DNA from: Protaetiibacter mangrovi
GTDB lineage: Bacteria; Actinomycetota; Actinomycetes; Actinomycetales; Microbacteriaceae
DNA: 64,000 bases
Assembly: GCF_024752305.1 (NCBI RefSeq)
Contig: NZ_JANTHX010000004.1
Span: 1-64,000 of the forward strand
Direction: 5' to 3'
A program made the translations under genes and the position numbers. Shown in pieces: positions 34,253 to 42,710 of the stretch; the stretch's first letter is position 1, and every line of letters begins with the position of its first letter. The notes under the pieces were generated by a model. That model was not told the origin of the DNA. It made no database searches and worked only from the letters and a program-made list of their open reading frames with translations.

Positions 34253-35887
34253 TCACCCTACGGCGCGCACCCCCGCCGCGAGGGCGACGAGCGCCCCACG
34301 GGAGTCGACGTCCCAGCGCTCCATGATCGCGGCGACGTGCTTCTCGACGGTCGTGACCGCGATCCCGAGCTCGGCGGCGATCTGCCGGTTGCCGGCGCCG
34401 GTCGCCAGCACGGCGAGCACCTCGCGCTGCCGTGCGGTGAGCGGTGCCGGTTCGTCGGCCCGCTCGTCGAGGCTGAGCATCGGCGCCAGTGCCACCGCCA
34501 CCCCGACGCGCGTCGCCACACCGAACGCCTGCAGCACCCGCGAGGCGTGGATGCGCACGGTGTGCTCCGACAGGAACAACCGGGAGGCGATCGCGGCGTT
34601 CGAGCCACCGCTCGCCATCAACATCGCGACCTCGCGTTCGCGCGGCGACAACCCCGCCCATCCGCTCGCGGCCGCAGGCGGCAACCGGCGGCCCACCCGC
34701 CGCAGCTCGCGCGCCGCCGACCGGCGCACCGCGAGGTGCCCGCGCACCTGCGAGCTCGACACCAGCGCGGCGAGCTCCCGCGCCGCCACGCCCCGGCGGT
34801 CCTGAGCGATCTGCGCGGCCGCCCGCAGGATCTCGGCGGTCGCCGCCTCGATGGCGCGCCCCTCGACCCGCGCATCGCGCAGCGCGCGCTCGGCGGCGGC
34901 GAGGGCGGCATCCGCGTCTCCCGCGGCCAGCCGCACCCGGCTCACCGCGCGGTGGTAGCTGGGTGCGGAGACGGGATGCTCGGCGAGGGCCGCCAGCCGC
35001 GCCAGCCAGGACTCGGCCGCATCCTGGTCGCCTGCATCGAGCGCGGCGGTCAGCAGGGTCTCGAGGCCGAGGGCGCGGTCGATGATGCGCAGCCGGCTGA
35101 GATCGGCGTCGCCCCCGCCGAGCAGCAGCAGACGGGAGGCGCGTTCGGACTCCCCGATGGCGAGCACCCCGTACGCCGCGAGGACGAGCACCCCGCGGGC
35201 CAGGGTGTCGCTCGGCGGCATGCGCTCGGCGCGGTCGGCGAGCTCCCGGGTCTCGAGACGGAGGTCGGCGTTGCCGCGCACGAGAGCCGCGCACGCCGAG
35301 GCGAACAGCGTCTCGCGTTCGGTGCGGGCCTCGCCGACCGCGAGCCCCACGAACTGCTCGGCGCGGGTGATCTCGCCCTCGAACGCGGCGACCCGCGCCC
35401 AGAGCGCCCGCACGAAGGTGAGGAACGGGTGCGGACCGCCCAGCAGCGCGGCGGGCGGGCCGTCGTCGACGTCGAGCAGTCGCGCCGCGACGTCGACGCG
35501 TGCGTTCGCGAGGGCGGCCTCGGCGAGCAGCGCGCGCACGACCGGATCGAACCCGGGGCTCAGCGGTGCGGGGTCGGCCAGCGCGGCGTCGATCGGATCG
35601 ACGCCCGACGGGTCGCGCAGAGCCGGGTCGCGGATGCCGGGAACCCAGACGGCGACCGCGAGGCCGGCGACGGCGCGGGCGAGGGCGCGCGCGTCCGGAT
35701 CGTCGGCCGCCGCGAGGGCGCGCGCCGCGAGCCGGGCGCATCCGGCGTGGTCGCAGCTCCAGAACAGCCGCAGCGCCTCGAGGCCGAGACAGAACGGATC
35801 CGGGTCGTCGCCCAGACCGGCGTCCACGGACACGTCGTCGCCCATCACCTGCCGCAGCACCCGATCCAGGCGCTCCCCGCGCTCCAC
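34253..35887 (-). CDS. LuxR-type regulator with two tandem C-terminal HTH domains
   Basis: 544 residues. Residues 1-400 are helical and Ala/Leu/Arg-rich, TPR-like, as in MalT/LAL-type regulators, but no NTP-binding P-loop is seen. Two GerE-type helix-turn-helix domains follow each other: about 412-465 (GLSPREREVAMLMASGGSNA, then SEHTVRIHASRVLQAFG) and about 481-535 (PLTARQREVLAVLATGAGN, then AVTTVEKHVAAIMERW). One such domain is the rule. GTG start 6 nt after a TAGCGT box. Precedes the FAD oxidoreductase by 4 nt. Confidence 0.88.
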   Translation of the reverse strand: MERGERLDRVLRQVMGDDVSVDAGLGDDPDPFCLGLEALRLFWSCDHAGCARLAARALAAADDPDARALARAVAGLAVAVWVPGIRDPALRDPSGVDPIDAALADPAPLSPGFDPVVRALLAEAALANARVDVAARLLDVDDGPPAALLGGPHPFLTFVRALWARVAAFEGEITRAEQFVGLAVGEARTERETLFASACAALVRGNADLRLETRELADRAERMPPSDTLARGVLVLAAYGVLAIGESERASRLLLLGGGDADLSRLRIIDRALGLETLLTAALDAGDQDAAESWLARLAALAEHPVSAPSYHRAVSRVRLAAGDADAALAAAERALRDARVEGRAIEAATAEILRAAAQIAQDRRGVAARELAALVSSSQVRGHLAVRRSAARELRRVGRRLPPAAASGWAGLSPREREVAMLMASGGSNAAIASRLFLSEHTVRIHASRVLQAFGVATRVGVAVALAPMLSLDERADEPAPLTARQREVLAVLATGAGNRQIAAELGIAVTTVEKHVAAIMERWDVDSRGALVALAAGVRAVG

Positions 35888-35893
35888 GCGATC

Positions 35894-35899
35894 ACGCTA
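35894..35899 (-). promoter_or_regulatory. -10 box of the LuxR-type gene
   Basis: TAGCGT on the minus strand, 6 nt before the GTG at 35887. Confidence 0.5.
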
Positions 35900-36022
35900 A
35901 CGCCCGACCCCGGGCCGTCGGGGCGCGACGGCGTCGGCTGCGCGTGAATAGGCCGAAACCTCCATGCGTGACCCGCGGCGGCGCCTCTACCGTGAGGCGT
36001 CGACCGCCCGAGGAGGAACACC

Positions 36023-36424
36023 GTGCCCCGAACCCGATTCGCTCTGCGGACCGTTCCGCTCGTCGCGGCCGCACTGCTGGCGCTCGCGCTCGCCGCCTGC
36101 ACCCCGATGGACTCGGCCGGAGGGGGCGGCGGCGACGCGGGCGTCGGCGACACGAGCTCGGAGGGCACCGACGGCTCGACCGGCGGCGAGCTGATGGTGC
36201 TGCCGGGGACCGGCACGTACGCGATCCCCGCCGACATCCCCTACGGCGGCTACCAGCTGCACGGCGAACCCGCCGAGCAGCCCGCGGGCTGCACCTGGGC
36301 GATCCTCGACGCCGACGGCGCGGCGAGCTTCGAGGACCAGGGCGCCTACGTCTTCATCACCGACATCCCCGAGGCGGTCACCTTCGAGACGAGCGGCTGC
36401 CCCGACTGGGAGCAGTTCGAGTGA
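36023..36424 (+). CDS. Small lipoprotein
   Basis: 133 residues. Signal peptide with lipobox LAAC (VAAALLALALAAC), then a Gly/Ser-rich linker and a compact domain with two cysteines (PAGCTW, SGCPDW). Predicted to be anchored outside the cell membrane. GTG start with AGGAGGA 6 nt upstream; a TACCGT box near 35987 may be its -10. A short CCGGG/CCCGG hairpin follows the stop. Function unknown. Confidence 0.8.
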   Translation: MPRTRFALRTVPLVAAALLALALAACTPMDSAGGGGGDAGVGDTSSEGTDGSTGGELMVLPGTGTYAIPADIPYGGYQLHGEPAEQPAGCTWAILDADGAASFEDQGAYVFITDIPEAVTFETSGCPDWEQFE

Positions 36425-36520
36425 GCCGGGGCGAATAGCCCGGTTCCGCAGTACCCGCCGCGTCGACCGATTCCTAGGCTCGTGCCGCGCCACCCGTGCG
36501 CCCACCCGAAGGAGTCCCGC

Positions 36521-37405
36521 GTGCATCCCGTCCGCTCCGGCATCACCCGTGCCGCCCTCGCGACCGCCCTCGCGGTCGTCCTGCTCGCCGCCGCGGCCGC
36601 CCCGGCATCCGCCTTCACCTCCGACGGGACGGCGACGCTCGTCGTCGACTCCAGCGACCCCACGGTCGAGACCGCGGCGACCGACATCAGCGGCGAATGC
36701 CCGAGCGGCACCGACGCCGTGCTGGTGCAGCTCAGCTGGACGGATGCGGAGGGTGCGCATTCGCTCAACCTCGCGCCCACCCTCGATCCGTCCGACGGCA
36801 CCTTCGCCGACGGCTACTTCCTGAGCGCGTACACGATCCCGGACGCCTACGGCGTGACGGGCCACTACGCCCTCACCTGCTCCGGAGGCGGAGGCGAGCT
36901 CGCCACGGATGCCGTCGACTACACGTTCCCCGACTTCGGGCAGACGCTCTCGACGCCGGCGAGCGTCGATCCGGACACGGCGCTCGTCGTGACCGTGGAC
37001 TGCGGCGCCACGGCCGCCGACACCCTCTACATCACCCACTACCTGGACGACGCCGAGCTGTCGTCGACCTTCGTGGCGTACACCGGAGCCGGCGACTACC
37101 CGCTCGCGACGCCGTCGACCCTCGGCTACTCCGACGGCGACACCGCCGAGGTGCGCGTCGCCTGCGGGGTCAGCACCCCGAGCGTCGCGTACCCGTCGTC
37201 GCGGTACGTCGACTACGCGGTGGCCGCAGCCGTCGTGGATCCCCCTGCCGCACCGCCCGCGGCGGCGCCCGCCGCGGAACTCGCCGCCACCGGCTCGGAC
37301 GAACTGGTCGCGCTCGGAGCGGTCGATCTGGTGCTGCTGCTCGCGGGCGTGGCCGCGATGGCGCTCGGTCGGCGCCGGGTCAGACGGTCAGCCGCGCGCC
37401 GTTGA
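36521..37405 (+). CDS. Secreted protein with LAxTG-type wall-sorting tail
   Basis: 294 residues. Signal peptide cleaved near APASA, a core of about 200 residues with six cysteines, a short Pro/Ala linker, then LAATG, a hydrophobic helix and RRRVRRSAARR. This is the sortase-E-type (LAxTG) sorting signal known in actinobacteria. GTG start chosen: AAGGAG sits 6 nt upstream; a TAGGCT box (36473-36478) suggests a leader of about 35 nt. The last 26 nt overlap the convergent SDR gene. Ligand or role unknown. Confidence 0.83.
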   Translation: MHPVRSGITRAALATALAVVLLAAAAAPASAFTSDGTATLVVDSSDPTVETAATDISGECPSGTDAVLVQLSWTDAEGAHSLNLAPTLDPSDGTFADGYFLSAYTIPDAYGVTGHYALTCSGGGGELATDAVDYTFPDFGQTLSTPASVDPDTALVVTVDCGATAADTLYITHYLDDAELSSTFVAYTGAGDYPLATPSTLGYSDGDTAEVRVACGVSTPSVAYPSSRYVDYAVAAAVVDPPAAPPAAAPAAELAATGSDELVALGAVDLVLLLAGVAAMALGRRRVRRSAARR

Positions 37406-37973
37406 CCGCGTCGGCGTCGGCGGCGAGCCACGCCGAGAGACGCTCGGCGAGGACGGCCGCAGGGGTCCCCTCCTCGCCGAGCGAGCCGATCACGAACACC
37501 GTCGCCGCGCCGCCGTCGACGGCCAGCCGGTCGCCCAGCTCCGCGACGAGCTCCTCCGCCTCTGCCTTCGCGCGCGCATAGGAGCTCGCCTGCTCGTCGT
37601 CGGGGCGCACCGCGGTGGAGCTGACGATCGCGAGCCGCCCCTCGGATGCGGCGAGCGCCGGCTCGAACGCCTCGACGACGTTCGCCAGGGTGTCGACCAG
37701 TCGGGGCCGCAGCCACGCGTCGGCCTCGGGGCTGTCCCCCGGCTTCCAGCCGCCCACGAGGTGCAGCACGGCGTCGACCCGACCGAGGTCCGCGGCCAGG
37801 GCGCGCACCGCATCCGGGTCGGTGAGGTCGGCGACGCGGCGCTCGTCGGCGTCCACCCCCGACAGGCGACCCGCATCCGTGCCCACGGCGATCACGGTGT
37901 CGCCGCGCTCGCCGAGCCGGGCGCACACGGCCCGGCCGGCCGCGCCCGTGGCACCCGTCACGACCACGATCAC
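37380..37973 (-). CDS. Short-chain dehydrogenase/reductase family protein
   Basis: 197 residues, short for an SDR. N-terminal VIVVVTGATGAAGRAVCARLG, LHLVGGW in place of NNAG, and SSTAVRPDDEQASSYARAKAE with the Ser and Y-x-x-x-K pair. GTG start sits in a GTGA overlap with the DUF6421 gene, so the two are coupled. Substrate unknown. Confidence 0.82.
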   Translation of the reverse strand: MIVVVTGATGAAGRAVCARLGERGDTVIAVGTDAGRLSGVDADERRVADLTDPDAVRALAADLGRVDAVLHLVGGWKPGDSPEADAWLRPRLVDTLANVVEAFEPALAASEGRLAIVSSTAVRPDDEQASSYARAKAEAEELVAELGDRLAVDGGAATVFVIGSLGEEGTPAAVLAERLSAWLAADADAVNGARLTV

Positions 37974-39352
37974 CCGGTGATGCCCTTCGTCGACTCGATC
38001 ACGTCGACCATCTTCTTGCCGAGCGCCTCGTAGAACATCGAGAGCGGGAACTCGTCGTCGAGCACGGCGTCGGTGTAGCCCTTCGGGGCGCCCGCGAGCA
38101 CCTCGTCGGGCAGGCCGCGGGCCCAGGCGGATGCTGGGTTCGGGGCGAGCGTGCCGCGCACGAGCTCGTAGGCGGCCAGCCAGTGCGCCGTCTTGGGGCG
38201 GTCGATCGAGCGCCAGTACAGCTCGTCGATCGCGTCCGAGAGGGCGATGACGGCCTGGGGCACCTGGTCCCAGTCGAACGCGAGCTGCGTGTCGGTCCAG
38301 TGCAGCACTCCGCGCTGGTGCAGCCAGGCGAACAGCAGCTGCCCGCCGAGGCCGTCGTAGTTGCGCACCCGCGACCCGGTCAGCGGGAAGCGGAAGATGC
38401 GGTCGAACAGGATCGCGTGCTGCACGTGCACCGCGCGGTCGCGGGTGCGCTCGTCGGCGCCCTCGTCGGCGGCGAGCGCCACGCACTCCCGGAACGCGGT
38501 CAGGTCGCAGCGCAGCTCCTCGAGCGAGTAGAGGAAGAACGGCATGCGCTGCTTGATCATGAACGGGTCGAACGGCAGGTCGCCGCGCATGTGCGAGCGA
38601 TCGTGGATGAGGTCCCACATCACGAAGACCTCCTCGGCGAGCGACTGCTCGTCGAGCAGCAGGCGCTGGCTCGGCAGCAGCTCGAGCTTCGTGATCTCGG
38701 CGGCGGCGTCGACCACCCGGCGGAAGCGGGCGGCCTCGCGGTCCTGGAAGATCGCCCCCCAGGTGAACGGCGGGATCTCGCGCATCGACACGGTCTCGGG
38801 GAACAGCACGGCCGAATTGGTGTCGTAGCCGGGCGTGAAGTCGACGAAGCGCAGCGAGACGAACAGCCTGTTCGTGTAGCGCTCCTCGAGCCGCGCGATG
38901 AACTCCGGCCAGATCACCTCGACGATGAGCGCCTCGACGTGCCGGTCGGGCGAGCCGTTCTGCGTGTACATCGGGAACACGACCAGGTGGCGCAGCCCGT
39001 CGACGCGGTGGTCGGCGGGCGCGAACGCGACGAGCGAGTCGAGGAAGTCGGGCACGCCGAAGCCGGCGGCCTCCCAGCGGGCGAAGTCGCCCGGCAGCGC
39101 CGCGAGGTAGGCGGCGTCGTGCGGGAACGCGGGAGCGAGCGCCCGGATGCCGGCGACGATCGCGGCGACGTGGCCGCGCGCCGCATCGTGGTGGGCGTCA
39201 TCCGGGATCGAGCCGTCCTTCTCCTGCAGCTCGCCGAGGGCGACGGCCGCGGCCTTGAGCTGCAGCCAGGCGGCGCTGCGCTCGGCGGTGGAGGCGTCCT
39301 CGACGACCTCCGGTTCTCCGATGATGGACGGGGATGTGGCGATCGTGGTCAT
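37970..39352 (-). CDS. DUF6421 family protein
   Basis: 460 residues, soluble. Recognised as the DUF6421 family by its overall sequence (WDLIHDRSHMRGDLPFDPFM; PKTAHWLAAYELV; SMFYEALGKKMVDV); the function of the family is not established. The IHDRSH stretch could be metal-binding, but that is a guess. GAGGAGG precedes the ATG and a TAGGCT box lies about 20 nt further up. Overlaps the SDR by 4 nt, which suggests one pathway. Confidence 0.75.
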   Translation of the reverse strand: MTTIATSPSIIGEPEVVEDASTAERSAAWLQLKAAAVALGELQEKDGSIPDDAHHDAARGHVAAIVAGIRALAPAFPHDAAYLAALPGDFARWEAAGFGVPDFLDSLVAFAPADHRVDGLRHLVVFPMYTQNGSPDRHVEALIVEVIWPEFIARLEERYTNRLFVSLRFVDFTPGYDTNSAVLFPETVSMREIPPFTWGAIFQDREAARFRRVVDAAAEITKLELLPSQRLLLDEQSLAEEVFVMWDLIHDRSHMRGDLPFDPFMIKQRMPFFLYSLEELRCDLTAFRECVALAADEGADERTRDRAVHVQHAILFDRIFRFPLTGSRVRNYDGLGGQLLFAWLHQRGVLHWTDTQLAFDWDQVPQAVIALSDAIDELYWRSIDRPKTAHWLAAYELVRGTLAPNPASAWARGLPDEVLAGAPKGYTDAVLDDEFPLSMFYEALGKKMVDVIESTKGITG

Positions 39353-39461
39353 GTGCGCCTCCTCTCGCCTTCGAGCCTAGGCAGGATCATTGTGCGGAGG
39401 GTTGCCATCGGCGCTCGATCGTTGCGTCGACGCAGGATTCGCGCACGGTATCACCTGCTCC

Positions 39462-39467
39462 TAGGCT
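39462..39467 (+). promoter_or_regulatory. -10 box of the AEC transporter gene
   Basis: TAGGCT, 6 nt before the GTG at 39474. Confidence 0.55.
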
Positions 39468-39473
39468 GAGCGC

Positions 39474-40397
39474 GTGGGTGGGGTGCTGATCGGGTTCGCG
39501 ATCATCGCCGTCGTCATCCTCACCGGCTACGTCATCGCCCGGTTCGGCGTGATCGGACCGGAAGCGCACCAGGTGCTCAGCCGACTCGCGTTCTTCGTGC
39601 TCTCGCCCGCGCTGCTGTTCACGGTGCTCGCGGAGGCCGACCTGCACGCCCTGTTCTCCCGGCAGCTGCCGATCGCGGCGATCGCGGCGGTCGTGCCGAT
39701 GGCGATCTTCCTCGCCGTGGCGCTCGCGGTGTGGCGCCGGAAGGTGCCCGAGGCGACCATCGGCGCCCTCGCATCCGGGTATCTCAACGCCAACAACATC
39801 GGCATCCCGGTGGCGGCGTACGTCGTCGGCGACGCGGCGGCATCCGCGCCCGTCATCCTGCTGCAGCTCATCGTGTTCGCACCCGTCGCGCTGACCGTGC
39901 TCGACGTGACGACATCCGGGAAGGCGTCGCTCGGGCGCATCCTCAGCCAGCCGCTGCGGAACCCGCTCATCGTCGGCTCGGTGCTCGGCCTCGTCGTCGC
40001 GCTCACCGGCGTCGAGCTGCCTGCGCCGGTGCTCGCGCCGTTCGAGCTGGTCGGGGCGGCCGCGGTGCCGATCATCCTCATCAACTTCGGCATGTCGCTG
40101 CACGGGCGCCGTCTGCTCGAGCATCCGGGCTCGCGCCGGGACGTGGTGCTGGCGGTCGTGCTCAAGCTCGTGCTGATGCCGCTCGTCGCCTGGGCGGCGG
40201 CGCGCTTCCTGTTCGGGCTCGAGGGTCACGCGCTGTTCGTCGCGGTCGTGCTCGCCGCCCTCCCGACGGCGCAGAACGTGTTCAACTACGCCACCCGCTA
40301 CCGCCGCGGCGAAACCCTCGCACGGGATGCCGTGCTGCTGTCGACCCTGCTCTCGCTGCCGGTGATCGTGCTGGTGGCGGCGCTGCTGTTCGCCTGA
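39474..40397 (+). CDS. AEC family transporter
   Basis: Membrane protein of 307 residues with about ten helices in two five-helix halves, as in auxin-efflux-carrier-like permeases. FFVLSPALLFTVL in the first half, NANNIGIPVAAYV (conserved Asn-rich) in the middle, and LPTAQNVFNYATRY in the last part are family features. Substrate probably a small organic acid; not deducible. Its TGA directly abuts the stop of the convergent hydrolase. Confidence 0.88.
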   Translation: MGGVLIGFAIIAVVILTGYVIARFGVIGPEAHQVLSRLAFFVLSPALLFTVLAEADLHALFSRQLPIAAIAAVVPMAIFLAVALAVWRRKVPEATIGALASGYLNANNIGIPVAAYVVGDAAASAPVILLQLIVFAPVALTVLDVTTSGKASLGRILSQPLRNPLIVGSVLGLVVALTGVELPAPVLAPFELVGAAAVPIILINFGMSLHGRRLLEHPGSRRDVVLAVVLKLVLMPLVAWAAARFLFGLEGHALFVAVVLAALPTAQNVFNYATRYRRGETLARDAVLLSTLLSLPVIVLVAALLFA

Positions 40398-41219
40398 TCA
40401 GAGGGAGTGGCGGGCCAGCCAGTCGCGCAGGATCGCCGTGAACCGCTCCGGGTGCTCCACGCTCGGCAGGTGCGCCGAGTCGGCGAAGCGCGCCTCCTCG
40501 GCCCCCGGGATGCCGGCGAGCAGGATCTCGGCGGCGACCTTCGCATCCGTCACGTCGTGGTCGCCGATCACCACGAGCGTCGGCACCGCGACCTCGCCGA
40601 GGTGGTCGATCGCGAGCCGCTCCGGGCGCTGCGCCTCGCCCTGGAAGTCCCAGTGGGCCGCGCCGACGTTGAGCTCGATGGCGCGGGCCAGGAACTCGGG
40701 CGCCACCTCGTCGGCGTCGCGCTCGGGGCCGACATCCCACAGCTGCACCTCGATGCGCACGAGCGCGTCGACGTCGCGCGCGCCCTCGGCCTCGTCCATC
40801 GCGGCCTCGAGGTCGAGCTCGCTCTGCGTGTACTCGATGCCCTCGTAGCTCTGGCCGCTCGGATTCGATCCGATCGTCACGAGACCCGAGACGCGCTCCG
40901 GATGCGCGAGCGTCGCGTCGAGGGCGAACTTCCCCCCGCGCGAGGCGCCCACGAGCACGGCGCGGTCGATCCCCGCGGCGTCGAGCACCGCGATCAGATC
41001 GTCGGCCTCGGCGTACGGCGCATCCTCGCCGGGTGACTCGCCGTAGCCGCGGGTGTCGTAGCGCACGACGCGGTGGTCGGCGGCGAGGGCCTCGAACTGC
41101 GGATCCCACATGGCCCGCGTCGCGACGCCCGCGTGCACGAACAGGATCGCGGGCGCACCCTCGGGCCCGGCGACGTCGTATCCGAGCGTCGCCCCCGGGA
41201 CGGTCACGGTGGGGGGCAC
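40398..41219 (-). CDS. Alpha/beta hydrolase
   Basis: 273 residues. Nucleophile elbow GASRGG (G-x-S-x-G), oxyanion region LFVHAGVATRAMW, acid Asp in VIGDHDVTD and His in DSAHLPSVEHPERF complete the triad. Resembles 3-oxoadipate-enol-lactonase-like hydrolases. GTG start lies 6 nt after a TAGCCT box. Substrate unknown. Confidence 0.88.
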   Translation of the reverse strand: MPPTVTVPGATLGYDVAGPEGAPAILFVHAGVATRAMWDPQFEALAADHRVVRYDTRGYGESPGEDAPYAEADDLIAVLDAAGIDRAVLVGASRGGKFALDATLAHPERVSGLVTIGSNPSGQSYEGIEYTQSELDLEAAMDEAEGARDVDALVRIEVQLWDVGPERDADEVAPEFLARAIELNVGAAHWDFQGEAQRPERLAIDHLGEVAVPTLVVIGDHDVTDAKVAAEILLAGIPGAEEARFADSAHLPSVEHPERFTAILRDWLARHSL

Positions 41220-41225
41220 GCCCCC

Positions 41226-41231
41226 AGGCTA
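41226..41231 (-). promoter_or_regulatory. -10 box of the alpha/beta hydrolase gene
   Basis: TAGCCT on the minus strand, 6 nt before the GTG. Confidence 0.5.
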
Positions 41232-41251
41232 GGCCGGATGAGCCCCGCGGC

Positions 41252-42091
41252 CTAGAAGATCATCGGGCGGTCGTCGTCGTCCTCGGCGCCGAGGTCGAGG
41301 TCGACCACGACCGGCACGTGGTCGCTCGGGCCGTCGCCCTTGCGCTCCTCGCGGTGGATCGACGCGTCGACCACGCGGTCGGCGAACGGCTGCGATCCGA
41401 GGATGAAGTCGATGCGGAGCCCCTCGTTGCGGGGGAAGCGCAGCTGCTTGTAGTCCCAGTAGGTGAAGCCCTCCGGGCGGATCGGGCGCACCACATCCGC
41501 GAGTCCCGCCTTCTCGAACGCGCTGAACGCCGTGCGCTCGGGGGGCGAGATGTGGGTCGAGACGCCCGGCACGAAGGTGGGGTCGCCGACGTCGGAGTCG
41601 AGCGGGGCGATGTTGAAGTCGCCCATGAGAGCGAGCGGCAGCTCGGGCTCCGCGGCGAGCCAGTCGTGCACGTCGGCCGCGAGCGTGGCCAGCCAGTCGA
41701 GCTTGTAGCCGTAGTGCGGGTCGTCGAGCGCGCGGCCGTTCGGCACGTAGAGGCTCCACAGCCGCAGCCCCTCGATCGTCGCGCCGATCGCGCGGGCCTC
41801 GATCGGCACATCCGTGCCCTCGTGACCCTTGAGGAAGCCCGGCTGCCCCGGGAACCCGACCGCGACGTCCTCGATCGGATGCCGCGACGCGATCGCGACG
41901 CCGTTCCACTGATTGAGGCCGTGCAGCACCACCTCGTAGCCGGCCTCCTCGAAGGCCTCCATCGGGAACTGCTCCGGCTTGCACTTGATCTCCTGGAACG
42001 CGACGACGTCGACGTCTTCGCGCACCATCCAGTCGAGCGCGCGCGCGTGGCGACTGCGGATCGAGTTGATGTTCCAGGTCGCGATGCGCAT
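41252..42091 (-). CDS. xth: Exodeoxyribonuclease III
   Basis: AP endonuclease/3'-5' exonuclease of 279 residues for base-excision repair. All metal and catalytic motifs are visible: WNINS, FQEIK, Y-x-PNG (LYVPNGR), GDFNIAP, DFILGS and SDHVPV. An acidic C-terminal tail (GAEDDDDRPMIF) is unusual but short. Start fixed by a TAGCGT box 6 nt upstream; divergent from pyrE. Confidence 0.94.
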   Translation of the reverse strand: MRIATWNINSIRSRHARALDWMVREDVDVVAFQEIKCKPEQFPMEAFEEAGYEVVLHGLNQWNGVAIASRHPIEDVAVGFPGQPGFLKGHEGTDVPIEARAIGATIEGLRLWSLYVPNGRALDDPHYGYKLDWLATLAADVHDWLAAEPELPLALMGDFNIAPLDSDVGDPTFVPGVSTHISPPERTAFSAFEKAGLADVVRPIRPEGFTYWDYKQLRFPRNEGLRIDFILGSQPFADRVVDASIHREERKGDGPSDHVPVVVDLDLGAEDDDDRPMIF

Positions 42092-42097
42092 GCAGCA

Positions 42098-42103
42098 ACG
42101 CTA
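42098..42103 (-). promoter_or_regulatory. -10 box of the exonuclease III gene
   Basis: TAGCGT on the minus strand, 6 nt before the ATG. Confidence 0.5.
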
Positions 42104-42133
42104 GCGGGGACGCCCGATCCCCACCGTGCGCCC

Positions 42134-42139
42134 TAGGCT
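42134..42139 (+). promoter_or_regulatory. -10 box of pyrE
   Basis: TAGGCT, 7 nt before the GTG at 42147; only 30 bp from the divergent exonuclease -10 box. Confidence 0.55.
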
Positions 42140-42146
42140 GGGGGCC

Positions 42147-42701
42147 GTGACCGACGCCCGCACCCAGCTCATCGAGTACATCTCGAACGAGGCCGTCTTC
42201 CACGGCGACTTCACCCTCACGAGCGGCAAGAAGGCCAGCTACTACATCGACCTGCGCAAGGTCAGCCTCGACCACCGCGTCGCCCCGCTCATCGGACAGG
42301 TCATGGTCGACCTGATCGCCCAGGTTCCGGATGTCGACGCCGTCGGCGGGCTCACCATGGGCGCCGACCCGGTGGCGGCGGCCGTGCTGCACCAGGGTGC
42401 CGCGCGCGGCCTGACGTACGACGCCTTCGTCGTGCGCAAGGAGCCCAAGGACCACGGTCGCGGTCGGCAGGTCGAGGGCCCGGATGTCGAGGGCAGGCGC
42501 GTGATCGTGCTCGAGGACACCTCGACCACCGGCGGCTCGCCGCTCAAGGCGATCGAGGCGCTCGAGAAGGTCGGCGCCGAGATCGCCGCCGTCGCCGTCG
42601 TCGTCGACCGGGCCACCGAAGCGCAGGAGCGCATCGAGGCGGCCGGGTACCCGTACCTCGCGGCCATCCGTCTCGCCGACCTCGGGCTCGAGCCGCAGTA
42701 A
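42147..42701 (+). CDS. pyrE: Orotate phosphoribosyltransferase
   Basis: Makes orotidine monophosphate from orotate and PRPP in pyrimidine synthesis. 184 residues. LTSGKKASYYIDLRKVSL at the N-terminus and the PRPP loop VIVLEDTSTTGGSP. GTG preferred over an upstream in-frame ATG (42126) because the TAGGCT box lies between them. The next gene begins 9 nt downstream. Confidence 0.95.
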   Translation: MTDARTQLIEYISNEAVFHGDFTLTSGKKASYYIDLRKVSLDHRVAPLIGQVMVDLIAQVPDVDAVGGLTMGADPVAAAVLHQGAARGLTYDAFVVRKEPKDHGRGRQVEGPDVEGRRVIVLEDTSTTGGSPLKAIEALEKVGAEIAAVAVVVDRATEAQERIEAAGYPYLAAIRLADLGLEPQ

Positions 42702-42710
42702 CCGCACCCG

